Below, one piece after another: positions 52,114 to 61,924 of a stretch of 64,000 bases of DNA. The notes under the pieces were generated by a model. It saw only the letters and a list, made by a program, of their open reading frames with translations. It did not search any database and had not been told where the DNA came from. The translations under genes and the position numbers were made by a program. Location: the NCBI RefSeq assembly GCF_014651595.1, contig NZ_BMXE01000003.1, positions 1 through 64,000 of the forward strand, given 5' to 3'. The DNA comes from Pseudovibrio japonicus (GTDB lineage Bacteria > Pseudomonadota > Alphaproteobacteria > Rhizobiales > Stappiaceae). Numbering within the stretch: position 1 is the first letter of the stretch; the number at the start of each line of letters is the position of its first letter.

Positions 52114-54062
52114 GCCTGATGAAAGAGCAATTACTGGAGTTTTTAGAGCCTGAAGAAGCCGTAGGTAACCTGTGGCATGATTATGCTTCAAGTCTGGGTG
52201 CTCCAGTGCACTACGAGGATATGGAGGTCGAGCTGGCTCAGGTTCGCACCTCCGTGCAAGTGGTGTTTCGCGGGTTAGGTGGTGAAGCGAAGGTGGAGAT
52301 CAGCCAAGCTCCGGCAACCGCTTCAACCTACCGCATGCCTGTTAAACGCAAGCTCGGCAACGCGGCAGAGACGATCTTTCTGTCGGAGTTTGATGGTGAG
52401 CGTTTGAGACTTCCTCCGATTCTGGGTGTCTTCCCGGAAGCGGAAATGAACAGAGCCCATTACATCTGGCTTGCTGCCTTTGCGGCGAACTGCGATGTGC
52501 AGGAAAAGCCTGTTGATCCGTTGCAGGCGGATGTTCAGGCCCTAGCTTTGGCCAAGCAGGCGATTGAGCGTGTTTGGGAAAAGTGTGTTGGTCTGCAAGA
52601 CTTTTTCCGTCAGTCCTGCGAATTTCTCTTACAAACCCGCAAGCGCCCAAGTCTTCCTGAGTGGGAAGCTGCGGTTGAAGCTATCGTGCTTGAGTTGCTT
52701 GGTGGGCCGCGGGCTGTGACCAGCACCAGTGCTACCATTCGCAAGGCGATGGAGTGTGTTGATGAGCGCTGGAAGCTGACTGCTCCGCGTGGATATTGCC
52801 CCTTTGCGCCGGTGCCTATCTGGGTTTCCAGTGAGTTGGTGAACGGCGAACGTGGTGAAGAGCGCTCTGATGAGCAGGCTCCGCCAACGCCGCAAGGTGC
52901 CAGCGCGACGACAAAACGCAAAGCAAAGCGTGAGAAACGTGAGCAGGCGGATCGTAAAGACAGTTTTATTCTACACCGGTTTGAGGCGATCCTCTCCTGG
53001 GTAGAAAGCATGAACCTCAATCGTAGTACGGATGACGACGAAGAGGAAAATGCGCAGAAAGCGGCTGATGATCAGGATTATATCAGCCTTTCGAAAAATC
53101 AGCGGAAAGCAGCGACACGGTTGCGCCTGCATCTGGACTTATCTCCAGAAGACGCCGACCACGAACGCCTTTCCGACAAATACACCTACCCTGAGTGGGA
53201 TCATCGTCAGCGCAAGTTTTTGGATGACCATTGCCGCGTTCTTGAGAAGGATGCTGAGCCAGATTATGAGAGTGTGCTGCTGACGGACCCGTATCATAAA
53301 CGCCGCATCCGGCAGGTGAAGCGCCAGTTTGAGGCGCTGCGTCCGAAGCGGATTATGCAGATGCGTCAGGCTGAGGGATCGGAACTCGATCTGGATGCCT
53401 TGGTTACAGCGCAGGTGGATCTCAAGGCATCGGGTTATGCATCCGATCGGATCTTCCAGGATGCGCGTGCTGTTGAGCGTGATCTTTCCGTCGCGATGTT
53501 GCTTGATACATCTCGTTCCACCGAGAGCGCGGTTGGCGATTCCAGTGTTATTGAGATTGCCGGTGCGGCCTTGGCAGCACTATCCGGCGGTATTGATGCC
53601 AGTGGGGATCATCTAGGTGTCTGGGGCTTCTCATCCCTGAAGCGGGATCGGGTTTTCATGAACAAGGCCAAAGGCTTTGATGAGCCAATGACCGATGAGG
53701 TGATCGCGAAGATTGGTGGCCTCAAGCCTTGTTACTACACCCGTTTGGGTGCTGCGATCCGGCATACCACCGCGCAGCTTGCCTTGCAGCAAACACAGCG
53801 GAAGCTTTTGCTTGTACTTACAGATGGAAAGCCAAACGATCTTGACCACTATGAAGGCATTCACGGCATTGAAGATAGCCATATGGCGGTTCGTGAAGCG
53901 CGCCGACAAGGCATGGCCGTTCATGGTGTGATTGTTGATGAGGATGGGCAGGACTGGTTTGCCCGGATCTTCGGCAAGGGTGGTTATACGCTGTTTCCAA
54001 ATCCGGAGCGCCTGACACGAGCGCTCCCCGATATCTATAGAAGCCTGACAAGGGAGTATTAG
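52110..54062 (+). CDS. norD: NorD, von Willebrand factor A-domain partner of NorQ
   Basis: A 650-residue cytosolic protein. The C-terminal third is a VWA domain with a MIDAS-like LDTSRSTESA (near 465-475) and LVLTDGKPND. The middle has a charged low-complexity stretch (TKRKAKREKREQADRK). It acts with NorQ in activating NO reductase. The GTG at 52110 overlaps the norQ stop (GTGA); an ATG at 52119 is an equal candidate. Confidence 0.93.
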   Translation: MSLMKEQLLEFLEPEEAVGNLWHDYASSLGAPVHYEDMEVELAQVRTSVQVVFRGLGGEAKVEISQAPATASTYRMPVKRKLGNAAETIFLSEFDGERLRLPPILGVFPEAEMNRAHYIWLAAFAANCDVQEKPVDPLQADVQALALAKQAIERVWEKCVGLQDFFRQSCEFLLQTRKRPSLPEWEAAVEAIVLELLGGPRAVTSTSATIRKAMECVDERWKLTAPRGYCPFAPVPIWVSSELVNGERGEERSDEQAPPTPQGASATTKRKAKREKREQADRKDSFILHRFEAILSWVESMNLNRSTDDDEEENAQKAADDQDYISLSKNQRKAATRLRLHLDLSPEDADHERLSDKYTYPEWDHRQRKFLDDHCRVLEKDAEPDYESVLLTDPYHKRRIRQVKRQFEALRPKRIMQMRQAEGSELDLDALVTAQVDLKASGYASDRIFQDARAVERDLSVAMLLDTSRSTESAVGDSSVIEIAGAALAALSGGIDASGDHLGVWGFSSLKRDRVFMNKAKGFDEPMTDEVIAKIGGLKPCYYTRLGAAIRHTTAQLALQQTQRKLLLVLTDGKPNDLDHYEGIHGIEDSHMAVREARRQGMAVHGVIVDEDGQDWFARIFGKGGYTLFPNPERLTRALPDIYRSLTREY

Positions 54063-54065
54063 ATT

Positions 54066-54257
54066 ATGAAGCTGTTTTACATGGTCCTGGGCTTTGTGGC
54101 AGGTCTACTGCCTTTGTCCGCAATGGCTGCAATTTCCGGATATCAGCGCCCGGTGCCCCAGCCGCAAAGCGCGACGGCTGAGCTTTGGTTCTTGCTGGCA
54201 ACTATTATGCTTGTTGCTTCTCTCGTTGTTGTGCATTTGGTTGTGAAACGCAGATGA
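54066..54257 (+). CDS. nnrT: Small membrane protein of the nor operon, NnrT-like
   Basis: A 63-residue protein with a signal-like first helix (FYMVLGFVAGLLPLSAMAA), a short Pro/Gln loop and a second helix (LWFLLATIMLVASLVVVHLVV) ending in KRR. It begins 3 nt after norD and its stop overlaps the next start, so it is surely in the nor operon. Rhodobacter has two small genes, nnrT and nnrU, behind norCBQD; the position and size agree, but I rely on context and memory rather than motif identity. Confidence 0.6.
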   Translation: MKLFYMVLGFVAGLLPLSAMAAISGYQRPVPQPQSATAELWFLLATIMLVASLVVVHLVVKRR

Positions 54258-54502
54258 ACGAAGACGAGCTCAGCAATCGCATCAGTGTCAGACGGTTGGC
54301 GCTCTACCTGTATCCGCTAGGGATCGGGGCCGTTGGCATCAACCTGTTCTTCCTGTCGCTGATTTTCTCGTGGGTCGGGCTGCCGGTGATGTCACCTTAC
54401 CTTGCGATGGCTGGTGGCGTTGTATTCGGTTACCCGTTTGCTTATCCCTTCGCAAAACATATCCGATACCTCATGGATAAATCGGACGGATTACTGGACT
54501 GA
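54254..54502 (+). CDS. Small membrane protein of the nor operon, NnrU-like position
   Basis: An 82-residue protein with two hydrophobic helices (LALYLYPLGIGAVGINLFFLS region and YLAMAGGVVFGYPFAYPFA). The ATG at 54254 overlaps the stop of the preceding small gene (ATGA). An upstream in-frame start would read back through that gene and is unlikely. Function unknown; the tight coupling suggests a role in NO reductase assembly or in NO response. Confidence 0.6.
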   Translation: MNEDELSNRISVRRLALYLYPLGIGAVGINLFFLSLIFSWVGLPVMSPYLAMAGGVVFGYPFAYPFAKHIRYLMDKSDGLLD

Positions 54503-54529
54503 CTGTTGGATCTTTAGGTACTGGACGCC

Positions 54530-54562
54530 AAAGCGCGATCTGTTCAGATCGCGCTTTTTTTG
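54530..54562 (+). terminator. Strong terminator of the nor operon
   Basis: AAAGCGCGATCTG (54530-54542) pairs over 13 bp with CAGATCGCGCTTT (54545-54557), followed by an unbroken T run. It ends the nor operon 28 nt after the last small gene. Confidence 0.93.
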
Positions 54563-54691
54563 TGTGCAGGTGTTTTGATTGGCACTTCTCACAATTCAGA
54601 TGGGAAAGGTCTTGTGCGAGCATAGCTTTAGGACACTGGAGCTGTGTTGTGTTGCTTCTGGTTGGGATGTTTCTATTGGGAGAAACAACAG

Positions 54692-55972
54692 TTGCGTGCG
54701 CTTGCTGCCTGTACATTCTCCAATACTGTGAGGAACTGGCAGGGCATTTTGCTCGCTTGCCTTTGCGTGTGCGCGCTTTTTAGTGGGGCGTCGCTTGCAC
54801 AGACCAATCGATGGCCGCAGGATCACCAGAGTTGGGATAGAGCGACGGGCGATTGGGGGGGATTTCGAACCAAGCTGAATGAGATGGGTATTGATCCGGA
54901 GCTGAACTACGCCCACGATCTTCTGGCGAACCCGGTTGGCGGTGAACGTCAGAGTGCTGCTTATTCGGGCTCCTTTATTGGTGGTGTTGATTTTGATCTG
55001 GATACGCTGTTCGGCTTGACCGGAACCAGCTTTAGTTTTGGCTATTATCAGGGGCTGGGACGGGACCTTTCGGGCGAGGACATCAATAACGTTATTGATG
55101 TGTCACAGATCTTTATTGGCGATGTCTTTGGAATTTCGCAGATTAACTTATTGCAGACACTTGCGAATGATCGGATCGAGATCGCTCTTGGTCGTCTCTC
55201 TGCCGGTGCCGATTTCGCGACCAGTGATGCCTTTGTGTATTATGTAAGTGCCGGGGTTAATCCCAATCCGCTTCAACTTCTAGAAAATCTTCCCTCATTC
55301 ACCACACCGCCATTTAGTCAGTGGGGCGCACGCGGGACTGTCAGGGCTCTGGATTTTCTGAGTTTGTCGGTTGGGGCTTACAATGCCGATATCAATGCGC
55401 AAAACAACGACATGCACGGGCTCGTTTTCAAATTTAACCCTGAAGATGGTGTGCTGACCGTTGCCGAAGGTGAGCTCCAGGTCGGACAGGGCGAGGATAG
55501 TTCCTATCTGCCCGGGCAATACAGGTTTGGTGGTTACTTTGATACGAGTGATTACATGAGGTTTTCTGATCCAGAGCGGATAGTTGCCGGTAACTGGGGT
55601 TTATATCTTCTCGGAAATCAGATGGTTTATCGGGAACAAATGGATCAGGGGCTTAGTCTTTGGGGTTTTTTCTCGGTTGCGCCTCGACAAAGCATCAACT
55701 TATTCCCCTACAGCGCAAACGGCGGTGCCTACTATCAAGGCTTGTTTAATGGTCGGGATGGCGACATCACGGCGGGGGCTTTTTACCTTGGTGTTTTCAG
55801 CGATGACCTGCCGGGGCAAAGCTATGAGCTGGTGTTTGAATTGAACCATCGCTTTCAGTTTTCGGAGTGGTTCTTCACGACGGTGGATGGGCAGTATGTG
55901 CTCAATCCGAATGGTCAGACGGATATCCCGGATGCGTGGGTTGTTGGCTTTGAAATGTCCGTTGATTTTTGA
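54692..55972 (+). CDS. OprB-family carbohydrate-selective porin
   Basis: About 426 residues. A signal peptide (NWQGILLACLCVCALFSG, cut near SLAQ) precedes an outer-membrane beta barrel. The family opening TGDWGGFRTKLNEMGIDPEL and the closing WVVGFEMSVDF with terminal Phe are clear. OprB-type porins pass sugars and other small solutes. The start is uncertain: TTG at 54692 with GGGAGA 8 nt ahead is preferred; GTG at 54728 is possible. It lies between nor and nap with its own promoter region and is not obviously tied to denitrification. Confidence 0.85.
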   Translation: MRALAACTFSNTVRNWQGILLACLCVCALFSGASLAQTNRWPQDHQSWDRATGDWGGFRTKLNEMGIDPELNYAHDLLANPVGGERQSAAYSGSFIGGVDFDLDTLFGLTGTSFSFGYYQGLGRDLSGEDINNVIDVSQIFIGDVFGISQINLLQTLANDRIEIALGRLSAGADFATSDAFVYYVSAGVNPNPLQLLENLPSFTTPPFSQWGARGTVRALDFLSLSVGAYNADINAQNNDMHGLVFKFNPEDGVLTVAEGELQVGQGEDSSYLPGQYRFGGYFDTSDYMRFSDPERIVAGNWGLYLLGNQMVYREQMDQGLSLWGFFSVAPRQSINLFPYSANGGAYYQGLFNGRDGDITAGAFYLGVFSDDLPGQSYELVFELNHRFQFSEWFFTTVDGQYVLNPNGQTDIPDAWVVGFEMSVDF

Positions 55973-56431
55973 GCGAAACAGCTTTGTTTTCGTACAAAAC
56001 CGGCTTGTTTTTCATAGTGCAAATCACTTGCAAAATTGAACTGAAGATACCAACAAAAAACTTGGTGCAAATACCATGTGATCTTGATTTTTCTGAGGGT
56101 GAGAGTTGGTGTCGAGGTGTGCGGTGCCGATCAGGAAAACACTAGATTATTTCAGCTTTAAAATTGGCGGTGTTGTGCATGGATTTTCTCGTGTTCGCGG
56201 GAACACACTGAGCTCACAAAAGAAATAGCTAAATTAGTTTAGTTTGAAGTAGTTCGAGATATGGACAAAAGCTAAATCATCACGGAAATGTGAGAAGTAA
56301 AGTCGAGTTAAATGTAATTCTTGAGTTTTCAATACTAGTATTTCTCTCGAGCTACATTTGATTGCAATCAAAACCGAAAAGTAATCTCGCTGATATATTT
56401 TAATAAGTTCAGTTGAGAAGTTGATTCTATC
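55973..56431. other. Intergenic region carrying the nap promoter
   Basis: No gene is convincing in these 459 nt; a minus-strand frame reaching in from napF is a shadow. The sequence is AT-rich. The right part holds the FNR/ANR box and -10 element of the nap operon. No hairpin terminator for the porin gene is evident. Confidence 0.55.
56358..56399 (+). promoter_or_regulatory. FNR/ANR-dependent promoter of the nap operon
   Basis: TTGATTGCAATCAA (56358-56371) is a perfect FNR consensus TTGAT-N4-ATCAA and fully palindromic. A -10-like TATATT is at 56394-56399. The distance puts the box centre near -41.5, the class II activation position, so the operon should be switched on when oxygen falls. Confidence 0.85.
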
Positions 56432-56938
56432 ATGCAAGAGCAGATGGAAAGGCGACGTTTTCTTGGTTTGTCCAAGTACACGGATGATGGTCTGTGTCCG
56501 CCTTACAGTATTGGCAAGTATGAGTTCTCGGAGGCATGTACCGGATGCGGTGATTGTATTTCGGTGTGCCCTGAAAAGATCCTTCGAATTTCTGAGCGGA
56601 GCAGATTGGCTGTTGTCGATTTCGGCAAGGGGTCCTGCAGTTTCTGTGGGGCGTGCGTCGATGCTTGCAAGGAGGGGGCGTTGGTGAAGACCGGTAAGGC
56701 TCCCTGGGCGATGAAAGCCGTCATCAGCTCCAACTGCCTGTCTTATCAAAAGATCGCGTGTCGGGCCTGTGCCGACTTTTGTGAGATGAGGGCGATCCGG
56801 TTTCATCCTGGCCTTGGTGGCCAGCAAACTCCTGATTTGGACAGTGAAGTGTGTACCGGATGCGGTGCCTGCCTTGTTGCCTGTCCCAACGGATCCATCG
56901 AAATGCGTGAAGTCAAACTCCAAGAGGAGGTTCTATGA
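56432..56938 (+). CDS. napF: Ferredoxin-type protein NapF
   Basis: A 168-residue cytoplasmic iron-sulfur protein. Cluster motifs are CTGCGDCISVCPE, CSFCGACVDACKEG and CTGCGACLVACPNG, and a further Cys-rich stretch CRACADFCEM. The N-terminal ERRRFLG resembles a twin-arginine region, but NapF is known to act in the cytoplasm with NapA maturation. It starts the nap operon and overlaps napD by 4 nt. Confidence 0.92.
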   Translation: MQEQMERRRFLGLSKYTDDGLCPPYSIGKYEFSEACTGCGDCISVCPEKILRISERSRLAVVDFGKGSCSFCGACVDACKEGALVKTGKAPWAMKAVISSNCLSYQKIACRACADFCEMRAIRFHPGLGGQQTPDLDSEVCTGCGACLVACPNGSIEMREVKLQEEVL

Positions 56939-57195
56939 ACATTTGCGGCATTCTCGTTAGTTGCTTAGCGGGAAAAACCCAAGAGGTTTCCGAGATTTTG
57001 TCCGCCCTGCCGGGCGTGGAAGTTCATATCACCAATAAGGATACAAACCAGCTCGTCGTGACGGCAGAGGATACGGAAGAGACCTTTGCGGATCAGCAGG
57101 TGCTGGAGATTCACCGGACGCCCGGCGTCGTATCCGCTGCAATTACTTACCATCAATTCGAACCAAACACCGACCCTGACCTGAAGGCGGCCTAA
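56935..57195 (+). CDS. napD: NapD, chaperone for NapA signal peptide
   Basis: An 86-residue ferredoxin-fold protein that binds the twin-arginine leader of NapA and holds it back until the molybdenum cofactor is in place. The start [20 protein letters not shown] and the [15 protein letters not shown] end are typical. It overlaps napF by ATGA and lies 13 nt ahead of napA. Confidence 0.92.
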   Translation: MNICGILVSCLAGKTQEVSEILSALPGVEVHITNKDTNQLVVTAEDTEETFADQQVLEIHRTPGVVSAAITYHQFEPNTDPDLKAA

Positions 57196-57208
57196 CGGGA
57201 GGCAAACC

Positions 57209-59698
57209 ATGTCAATCACGGCATCTCGCAGAGATATTATAAAGTCAGCAGCGGTTGCAGCAACTGCCTCTGCAGCTGGTATCGCGTTACCAAAGTCCGC
57301 CGAGGCTCAGGGAAAAGCCTCCGACATTCGCTGGGACAAAGCTGCTTGCCGCTTCTGTGGTACGGGCTGCTCGGTTCTTGTAGGTGTGAAGGACGACCGC
57401 GTTGTTGCAACGCAAGGTGATCCAGATGCGCCGGTCAACCGCGGTCTGAACTGCATCAAGGGCTATTTTCTTTCCAAGATCATGTATGGCCAGGACCGCT
57501 TGAAGACCCCGATGCTGCGCAAGACCGGTGGGGTTTATGACAAGAATGGCGAATTTGAGCCAGTTTCCTGGGATGAAGCTTTCACAGTGATGGCTGATAA
57601 GTTCAAGGATGCGCTGAAGGAAAAAGGTCCAACGGCAGTTGGTATGTTCGGATCTGGTCAGTGGACCATCTGGGAAGGCTATGCCGCTGCCAAGTTCATG
57701 AAGGCTGGTCTGCGCTCTAACAACATTGACCCGAATGCCCGCCATTGTATGGCTTCTGCCGTGGCTGCTTTCATTCGTACCTTTGGTATTGACGAGCCAA
57801 TGGGGTGCTATGATGATCTGGAGCATGCGGATGCGTTTGTGCTGTGGGGCGCGAATATGTCCGAGATGCACCCGATCCTGTGGTCACGTCTTACCGACAC
57901 CCGCTTGACCAAGCCGGGCTGCGAAGTTCACGTTCTTTCCACCTTCGAGCACCGTAGTTTTGAACTTGCTGACAACGGCATGGTGTTTACGCCGCAGACC
58001 GATCTGGTGATCCTGAACTTCATCGCCAACTACATTATTGAAAATGATGCGGTGAACTGGGACTTCGTCAATAAGCACGTCAACATCACCAAGACTGCTA
58101 CTGATATCGGGTATGGTCTGCGTCCGAATGATCCGCGTGAGCAGGAAGCTGAAAATGCCGGGTCTGGCAAGATCTCCAAGATTGAGTTTGAAGAGTACAA
58201 GAAGCTCGTTTCCAAATATACGCTTGAGTATACGGAGGAAATGTCCGGAGTTCCTGCAGACAAGCTTCTGAAACTGGCGCAGATTTATGCTGATCCAAAC
58301 AAGAAAGTGATGTCGCTTTGGACCATGGGCTTCAACCAGCACTCACGTGGTAGCTGGGTCAACAGCCTTTGCTACAACGTGCACCTGCTGACTGGCAAGA
58401 TTTCCGAGCCCGGCAATGGTCCGTTCTCTTTGACAGGACAGCCGTCTGCCTGTGGTACAGCACGTGAGGTTGGAACGTTTGCGCACCGTCTGCCGGCAGA
58501 CATGGTGGTCAAGAACCCAAAACACCGTGAGATCTGTGAGACGGCCTGGAATGTTCCCGAAGGAACCATTCCTGAGAAGCCAGGGTTCCATGCGGTTTTG
58601 CATCACCGGAAGCTGAAAGATGGTGATCTGAACGCCTATTGGGTTCAGTGCACCAACAACCTGCAAGCCGCGCCTAACATGAATGAGGAAGGCTGGCCGG
58701 GATATCGTAATCCTGAAAACTTCATTGTTGTTTCCGATCCATACCCAACGGTTACAGCTCTTGGTGCTGATCTTATTCTGCCAACTGCCATGTGGGTGGA
58801 AAAAGAAGGGGCCTATGGTAACGCCGAGCGTCGAACCCAGTTCTGGCGTCAGCAGGTGAAAGCCCCGGGTGAAGCCAAGTCTGATGTGTGGCAGGTTATG
58901 GAGTTTTCCAAGTACTTCAAGACCGAAGAGGTCTGGCCTGAAGAACTGCTTGCCAAGAAACCCGAGCTGCGTGGCAAGACCCTGTTTGAAGTGCTTTATG
59001 CAAATGGTGTGGTCGACAAGTTCCCGGTATCACAAGTTGCTGAAGGCTTCAATAACGATGAATCGGAGGACTTCGGCTTCTACGTCCAGAAAGGTTTGTT
59101 CGAAGAATACGCTGGGTTCGGTCGGGGCCATGCGCACGATCTTGCGGACTTTGATACCTACCACAAAGCGCGTGGTTTGCGTTGGCCTGTGGTGGATGGC
59201 AAGGAAACGCTTTATCGCTTCCGCGAAGGTTATGACCCTTATGTTCCAAAGGGAGAGGGTGTCCGGTTCTACGGCAAGCCAGATGGCCGGGCGAACATCA
59301 TCTTTGCGCCATACGAGCCGCCAGCAGAAATGCCGGACAACGAGTATGACCTGTGGCTGTGTACCGGTCGCGTGCTGGAGCACTGGCATACAGGTTCCAT
59401 GACGCGGCGCGTTCCGGAGCTTCACAGAGCGTTCCCATCTGCTGTTCTGTTCATGCATCCGCAAGATGCTCGTGAACGTGGTCTGCGCAGAGGGCAGGAG
59501 GTCTCCATTTCCACCCGCCGCGGCGAAGTGCTGACACGTCTGGAAACACGAGGGCGTAACAAGGTGCCACGGGGCCTGGTGTACATGCCGTTCTTCGATG
59601 CAAGTCAGTTGGTCAACAAGCTTACCCTTGATGCGACTTGCCCGATTTCCAAGGAAACGGACTTCAAGAAGTGCGCTTGTAAAGTGGAAAGCGCATAG
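57209..59698 (+). CDS. napA: Periplasmic nitrate reductase catalytic subunit
   Basis: An 829-residue Mo-bis-MGD enzyme that reduces nitrate to nitrite in the periplasm. A twin-arginine leader ([20 protein letters not shown]) comes first; the 4Fe-4S ligands are Cys47, Cys50, Cys54 and Cys82. The molybdenum-ligand Cys is in RHCMASAV near residue 180. Length and motifs fit the complete enzyme. It is followed by napG after 32 nt. Confidence 0.96.
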   Translation: MSITASRRDIIKSAAVAATASAAGIALPKSAEAQGKASDIRWDKAACRFCGTGCSVLVGVKDDRVVATQGDPDAPVNRGLNCIKGYFLSKIMYGQDRLKTPMLRKTGGVYDKNGEFEPVSWDEAFTVMADKFKDALKEKGPTAVGMFGSGQWTIWEGYAAAKFMKAGLRSNNIDPNARHCMASAVAAFIRTFGIDEPMGCYDDLEHADAFVLWGANMSEMHPILWSRLTDTRLTKPGCEVHVLSTFEHRSFELADNGMVFTPQTDLVILNFIANYIIENDAVNWDFVNKHVNITKTATDIGYGLRPNDPREQEAENAGSGKISKIEFEEYKKLVSKYTLEYTEEMSGVPADKLLKLAQIYADPNKKVMSLWTMGFNQHSRGSWVNSLCYNVHLLTGKISEPGNGPFSLTGQPSACGTAREVGTFAHRLPADMVVKNPKHREICETAWNVPEGTIPEKPGFHAVLHHRKLKDGDLNAYWVQCTNNLQAAPNMNEEGWPGYRNPENFIVVSDPYPTVTALGADLILPTAMWVEKEGAYGNAERRTQFWRQQVKAPGEAKSDVWQVMEFSKYFKTEEVWPEELLAKKPELRGKTLFEVLYANGVVDKFPVSQVAEGFNNDESEDFGFYVQKGLFEEYAGFGRGHAHDLADFDTYHKARGLRWPVVDGKETLYRFREGYDPYVPKGEGVRFYGKPDGRANIIFAPYEPPAEMPDNEYDLWLCTGRVLEHWHTGSMTRRVPELHRAFPSAVLFMHPQDARERGLRRGQEVSISTRRGEVLTRLETRGRNKVPRGLVYMPFFDASQLVNKLTLDATCPISKETDFKKCACKVESA

Positions 59699-59730
59699 GG
59701 CAACCCTTAGGGCAGCAATGGATAAGAACC

Positions 59731-60531
59731 ATGTCTGATCTCAAAAAGACAGGCCTAAGCAGTGCAAAGCGTCGTCAGTTTCTTGGCGACGCAGCCCGCA
59801 CGGCGTGTGGCTGTGCTGTTGCTGCGACGTTTCTGACGGTTTATCAGGCGCAGGCGAAGGCTTTGCCTGCTGATGCCATCAGACCGCCGGGGGCTCTTCC
59901 TGAAGAGGCGTTCTTGGGTGCCTGTGTGCGGTGCGGGCTGTGTGTTCGTGATTGTCCCTATGACACCCTGAAGCTTGCCGAGCTTGGTGAAACAGGTCCG
60001 GCAACGGGAACACCATATTTTACTGCCCGCGATGTGCCTTGCGAAATGTGTGAGGATATTCCTTGCGTTGTTGCCTGTCCTACAGGGGCGCTGGATCATT
60101 CTCTCACCAATATCGATGATGCCGATATGGGTGTGGCGGTTTTGATTGACCAAGAAAACTGCCTCAATTTCCTCGGTTTGCGTTGTGACGTTTGTTATCG
60201 GGTTTGCCCGCTGATTGATGAAGCGATCACACTCGAAATCACGCCAAACACGCGGACCGGGAGCCACGCGGTCTTCACACCAACCGTCCATGCAGATGCC
60301 TGCACGGGCTGCGGAAAATGTGAGCAGTCCTGTGTGTTGCCGGAAGCTGCCATCAAGGTTCTTCCTCGCCGCATCGCCAGAGCGGAAAGTGCCGAGCACT
60401 ACCGGCTGGGTTGGGAGGAGAAAGCCAAGGCCGGAAATGCATTGGTGCCGGGCATGATTGATCTGCCTGATCGTATGCCGGATGCAGGTGCCTTTGAGCC
60501 CGTATTCCAGCCGGAGAAGGGGCAGCCATGA
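59731..60531 (+). CDS. napG: NapG, iron-sulfur protein for quinol oxidation
   Basis: A 266-residue protein with a twin-arginine-like leader ([16 protein letters not shown]) and four 4Fe-4S motifs, for instance [35 protein letters not shown] and [12 protein letters not shown]. With NapH it forms a route for electrons from quinol towards NapC or NapB. It overlaps napH by 4 nt. Confidence 0.94.
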   Translation: MSDLKKTGLSSAKRRQFLGDAARTACGCAVAATFLTVYQAQAKALPADAIRPPGALPEEAFLGACVRCGLCVRDCPYDTLKLAELGETGPATGTPYFTARDVPCEMCEDIPCVVACPTGALDHSLTNIDDADMGVAVLIDQENCLNFLGLRCDVCYRVCPLIDEAITLEITPNTRTGSHAVFTPTVHADACTGCGKCEQSCVLPEAAIKVLPRRIARAESAEHYRLGWEEKAKAGNALVPGMIDLPDRMPDAGAFEPVFQPEKGQP

Positions 60532-61457
60532 CCACACAATCCTTAAACACGGCTGTATCATCTCACAGGAGGAAAGGCTGGGTGCTGCGCAACAGATTCT
60601 TGTTGCTCAGACGCAGTACCCAGTTGCTCATTCTGGCTCTGTTTCTTGCAGGTCCATGGGCTGGCCTCTGGATTGTCAAAGGAACTCTAACCTCCAGTAT
60701 GACGTTAGGCATCCTTCCTCTGACAGATCCGTTTTTGTTGTTACAGACAATGGTTACTGGGCACTGGCCTGAACTGAGCGGGCTAATTGGCGTTGCCATC
60801 GTAGTTGGCAGTTATGCCGTCTTTGGTGGCCGGCTGTACTGCTCATGGGTTTGCCCCATGAATGTGGTGACGGACAGTGCCAACTGGCTGCATCGCAGGC
60901 TCGATCTGAAAAAGGGCTGGCAGCCGAAACGGCAGACCCGTTACTGGGTTCTGGCCATGGCTTTGCTGGTTGCTGCCGGATCGGGGTCTCTTGCTTATGA
61001 GCTGGTCAATCCTGTGACCCTGCTTCACCGGGGACTGGTGTTTGGCATGGGGTTCGCCTGGGCTGCTGTGGTGATGGTGTTCTTGTTCGACACCTTTGTC
61101 TCCCGGCATGGCTGGTGCGGGCATCTTTGCCCAATGGGTGCGGTTTACGGCCTGCTGAACACCAAGAGCTTGCTTCGGGTTTCTGCGCGAAACCGGGAGG
61201 ACTGCGATGATTGCATGGACTGCTTCGACGTTTGCCCTGAGAACCATGTGATCTCTCCGGCACTGCGAGGCAGAGGGGACGATACCCCACTGATTTTAAA
61301 CAGAGACTGTACGTCTTGTGGTCGCTGCATTGATGTCTGTGATCTGGACGTTTTTGGTTTCACCCATCGTTTCGATACTCAACTTATTCAACCTACTTCA
61401 ATCGAACCGGGCCCCCGCGTTCCGGTCACGACCAAAGCTATGGGAGGTCACAAATGA
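60528..61457 (+). CDS. napH: NapH, membrane quinol dehydrogenase subunit
   Basis: A 309-residue protein with four main helices and two cytoplasmic ferredoxin motifs ([13 protein letters not shown] and [14 protein letters not shown]), plus the conserved CxxxCP pairs CSWVCPMN and CGHLCPMG in loops. It passes quinol electrons to NapG. Start overlaps napG by ATGA; end overlaps napB by 4 nt. Confidence 0.94.
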   Translation: MTTQSLNTAVSSHRRKGWVLRNRFLLLRRSTQLLILALFLAGPWAGLWIVKGTLTSSMTLGILPLTDPFLLLQTMVTGHWPELSGLIGVAIVVGSYAVFGGRLYCSWVCPMNVVTDSANWLHRRLDLKKGWQPKRQTRYWVLAMALLVAAGSGSLAYELVNPVTLLHRGLVFGMGFAWAAVVMVFLFDTFVSRHGWCGHLCPMGAVYGLLNTKSLLRVSARNREDCDDCMDCFDVCPENHVISPALRGRGDDTPLILNRDCTSCGRCIDVCDLDVFGFTHRFDTQLIQPTSIEPGPRVPVTTKAMGGHK

Positions 61458-61897
61458 AAACGGGAGTGCCTTGGAAGGCTATCACCATTATGGCGGTTTT
61501 GAACCTTACCGGCTTTGCTGCCTTGGGTGCGCATGCAGAGGGGGTAAAGTCTTTGCGGGGTGTACAGGTGGATGAACCTGTCTTCGTAGAGCCAATTGCC
61601 CGCCCGCAAAACACGCGGGTGAACCGTCAGTTCCGCCAGCAGCCACCGTTGGTGCCGCATAAGACTGCTGCCTATCAGGTGGACCTGAAAGTGAACCAGT
61701 GCCTGACATGCCATGACTGGACCAATGCAGGTGAGAAAAAAGCACCAACACTGTCCATGACACACTATGCGGACCGGGAAGGACGCCAGCTGGACCGGGT
61801 TGCCGGAACACGCTGGTTCTGCACGCAGTGCCACGTTCCGCAGGTTGATGCCGAGCCGCTCGTGCAGAATGAATTTGCTCCGTCAAGCAAACGCTAG
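61454..61897 (+). CDS. napB: NapB, diheme cytochrome c of periplasmic nitrate reductase
   Basis: A 147-residue periplasmic cytochrome with a signal peptide (ITIMAVLNLTGFAALGAHA) and two heme motifs, CLTCH and CTQCH. It forms the NapAB complex and feeds electrons to NapA. It overlaps napH by 4 nt and is 27 nt before napC. Confidence 0.95.
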   Translation: MKTGVPWKAITIMAVLNLTGFAALGAHAEGVKSLRGVQVDEPVFVEPIARPQNTRVNRQFRQQPPLVPHKTAAYQVDLKVNQCLTCHDWTNAGEKKAPTLSMTHYADREGRQLDRVAGTRWFCTQCHVPQVDAEPLVQNEFAPSSKR

Positions 61898-61924
61898 ATG
61901 GCAGTCTGACTGGAGGAAATAGAT

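Noticed and set aside
56234-56923. 229-codon minus-strand frame over napF and its promoter
   Set aside because: It is antisense to NapF, which has perfect ferredoxin motifs, and covers the FNR box.
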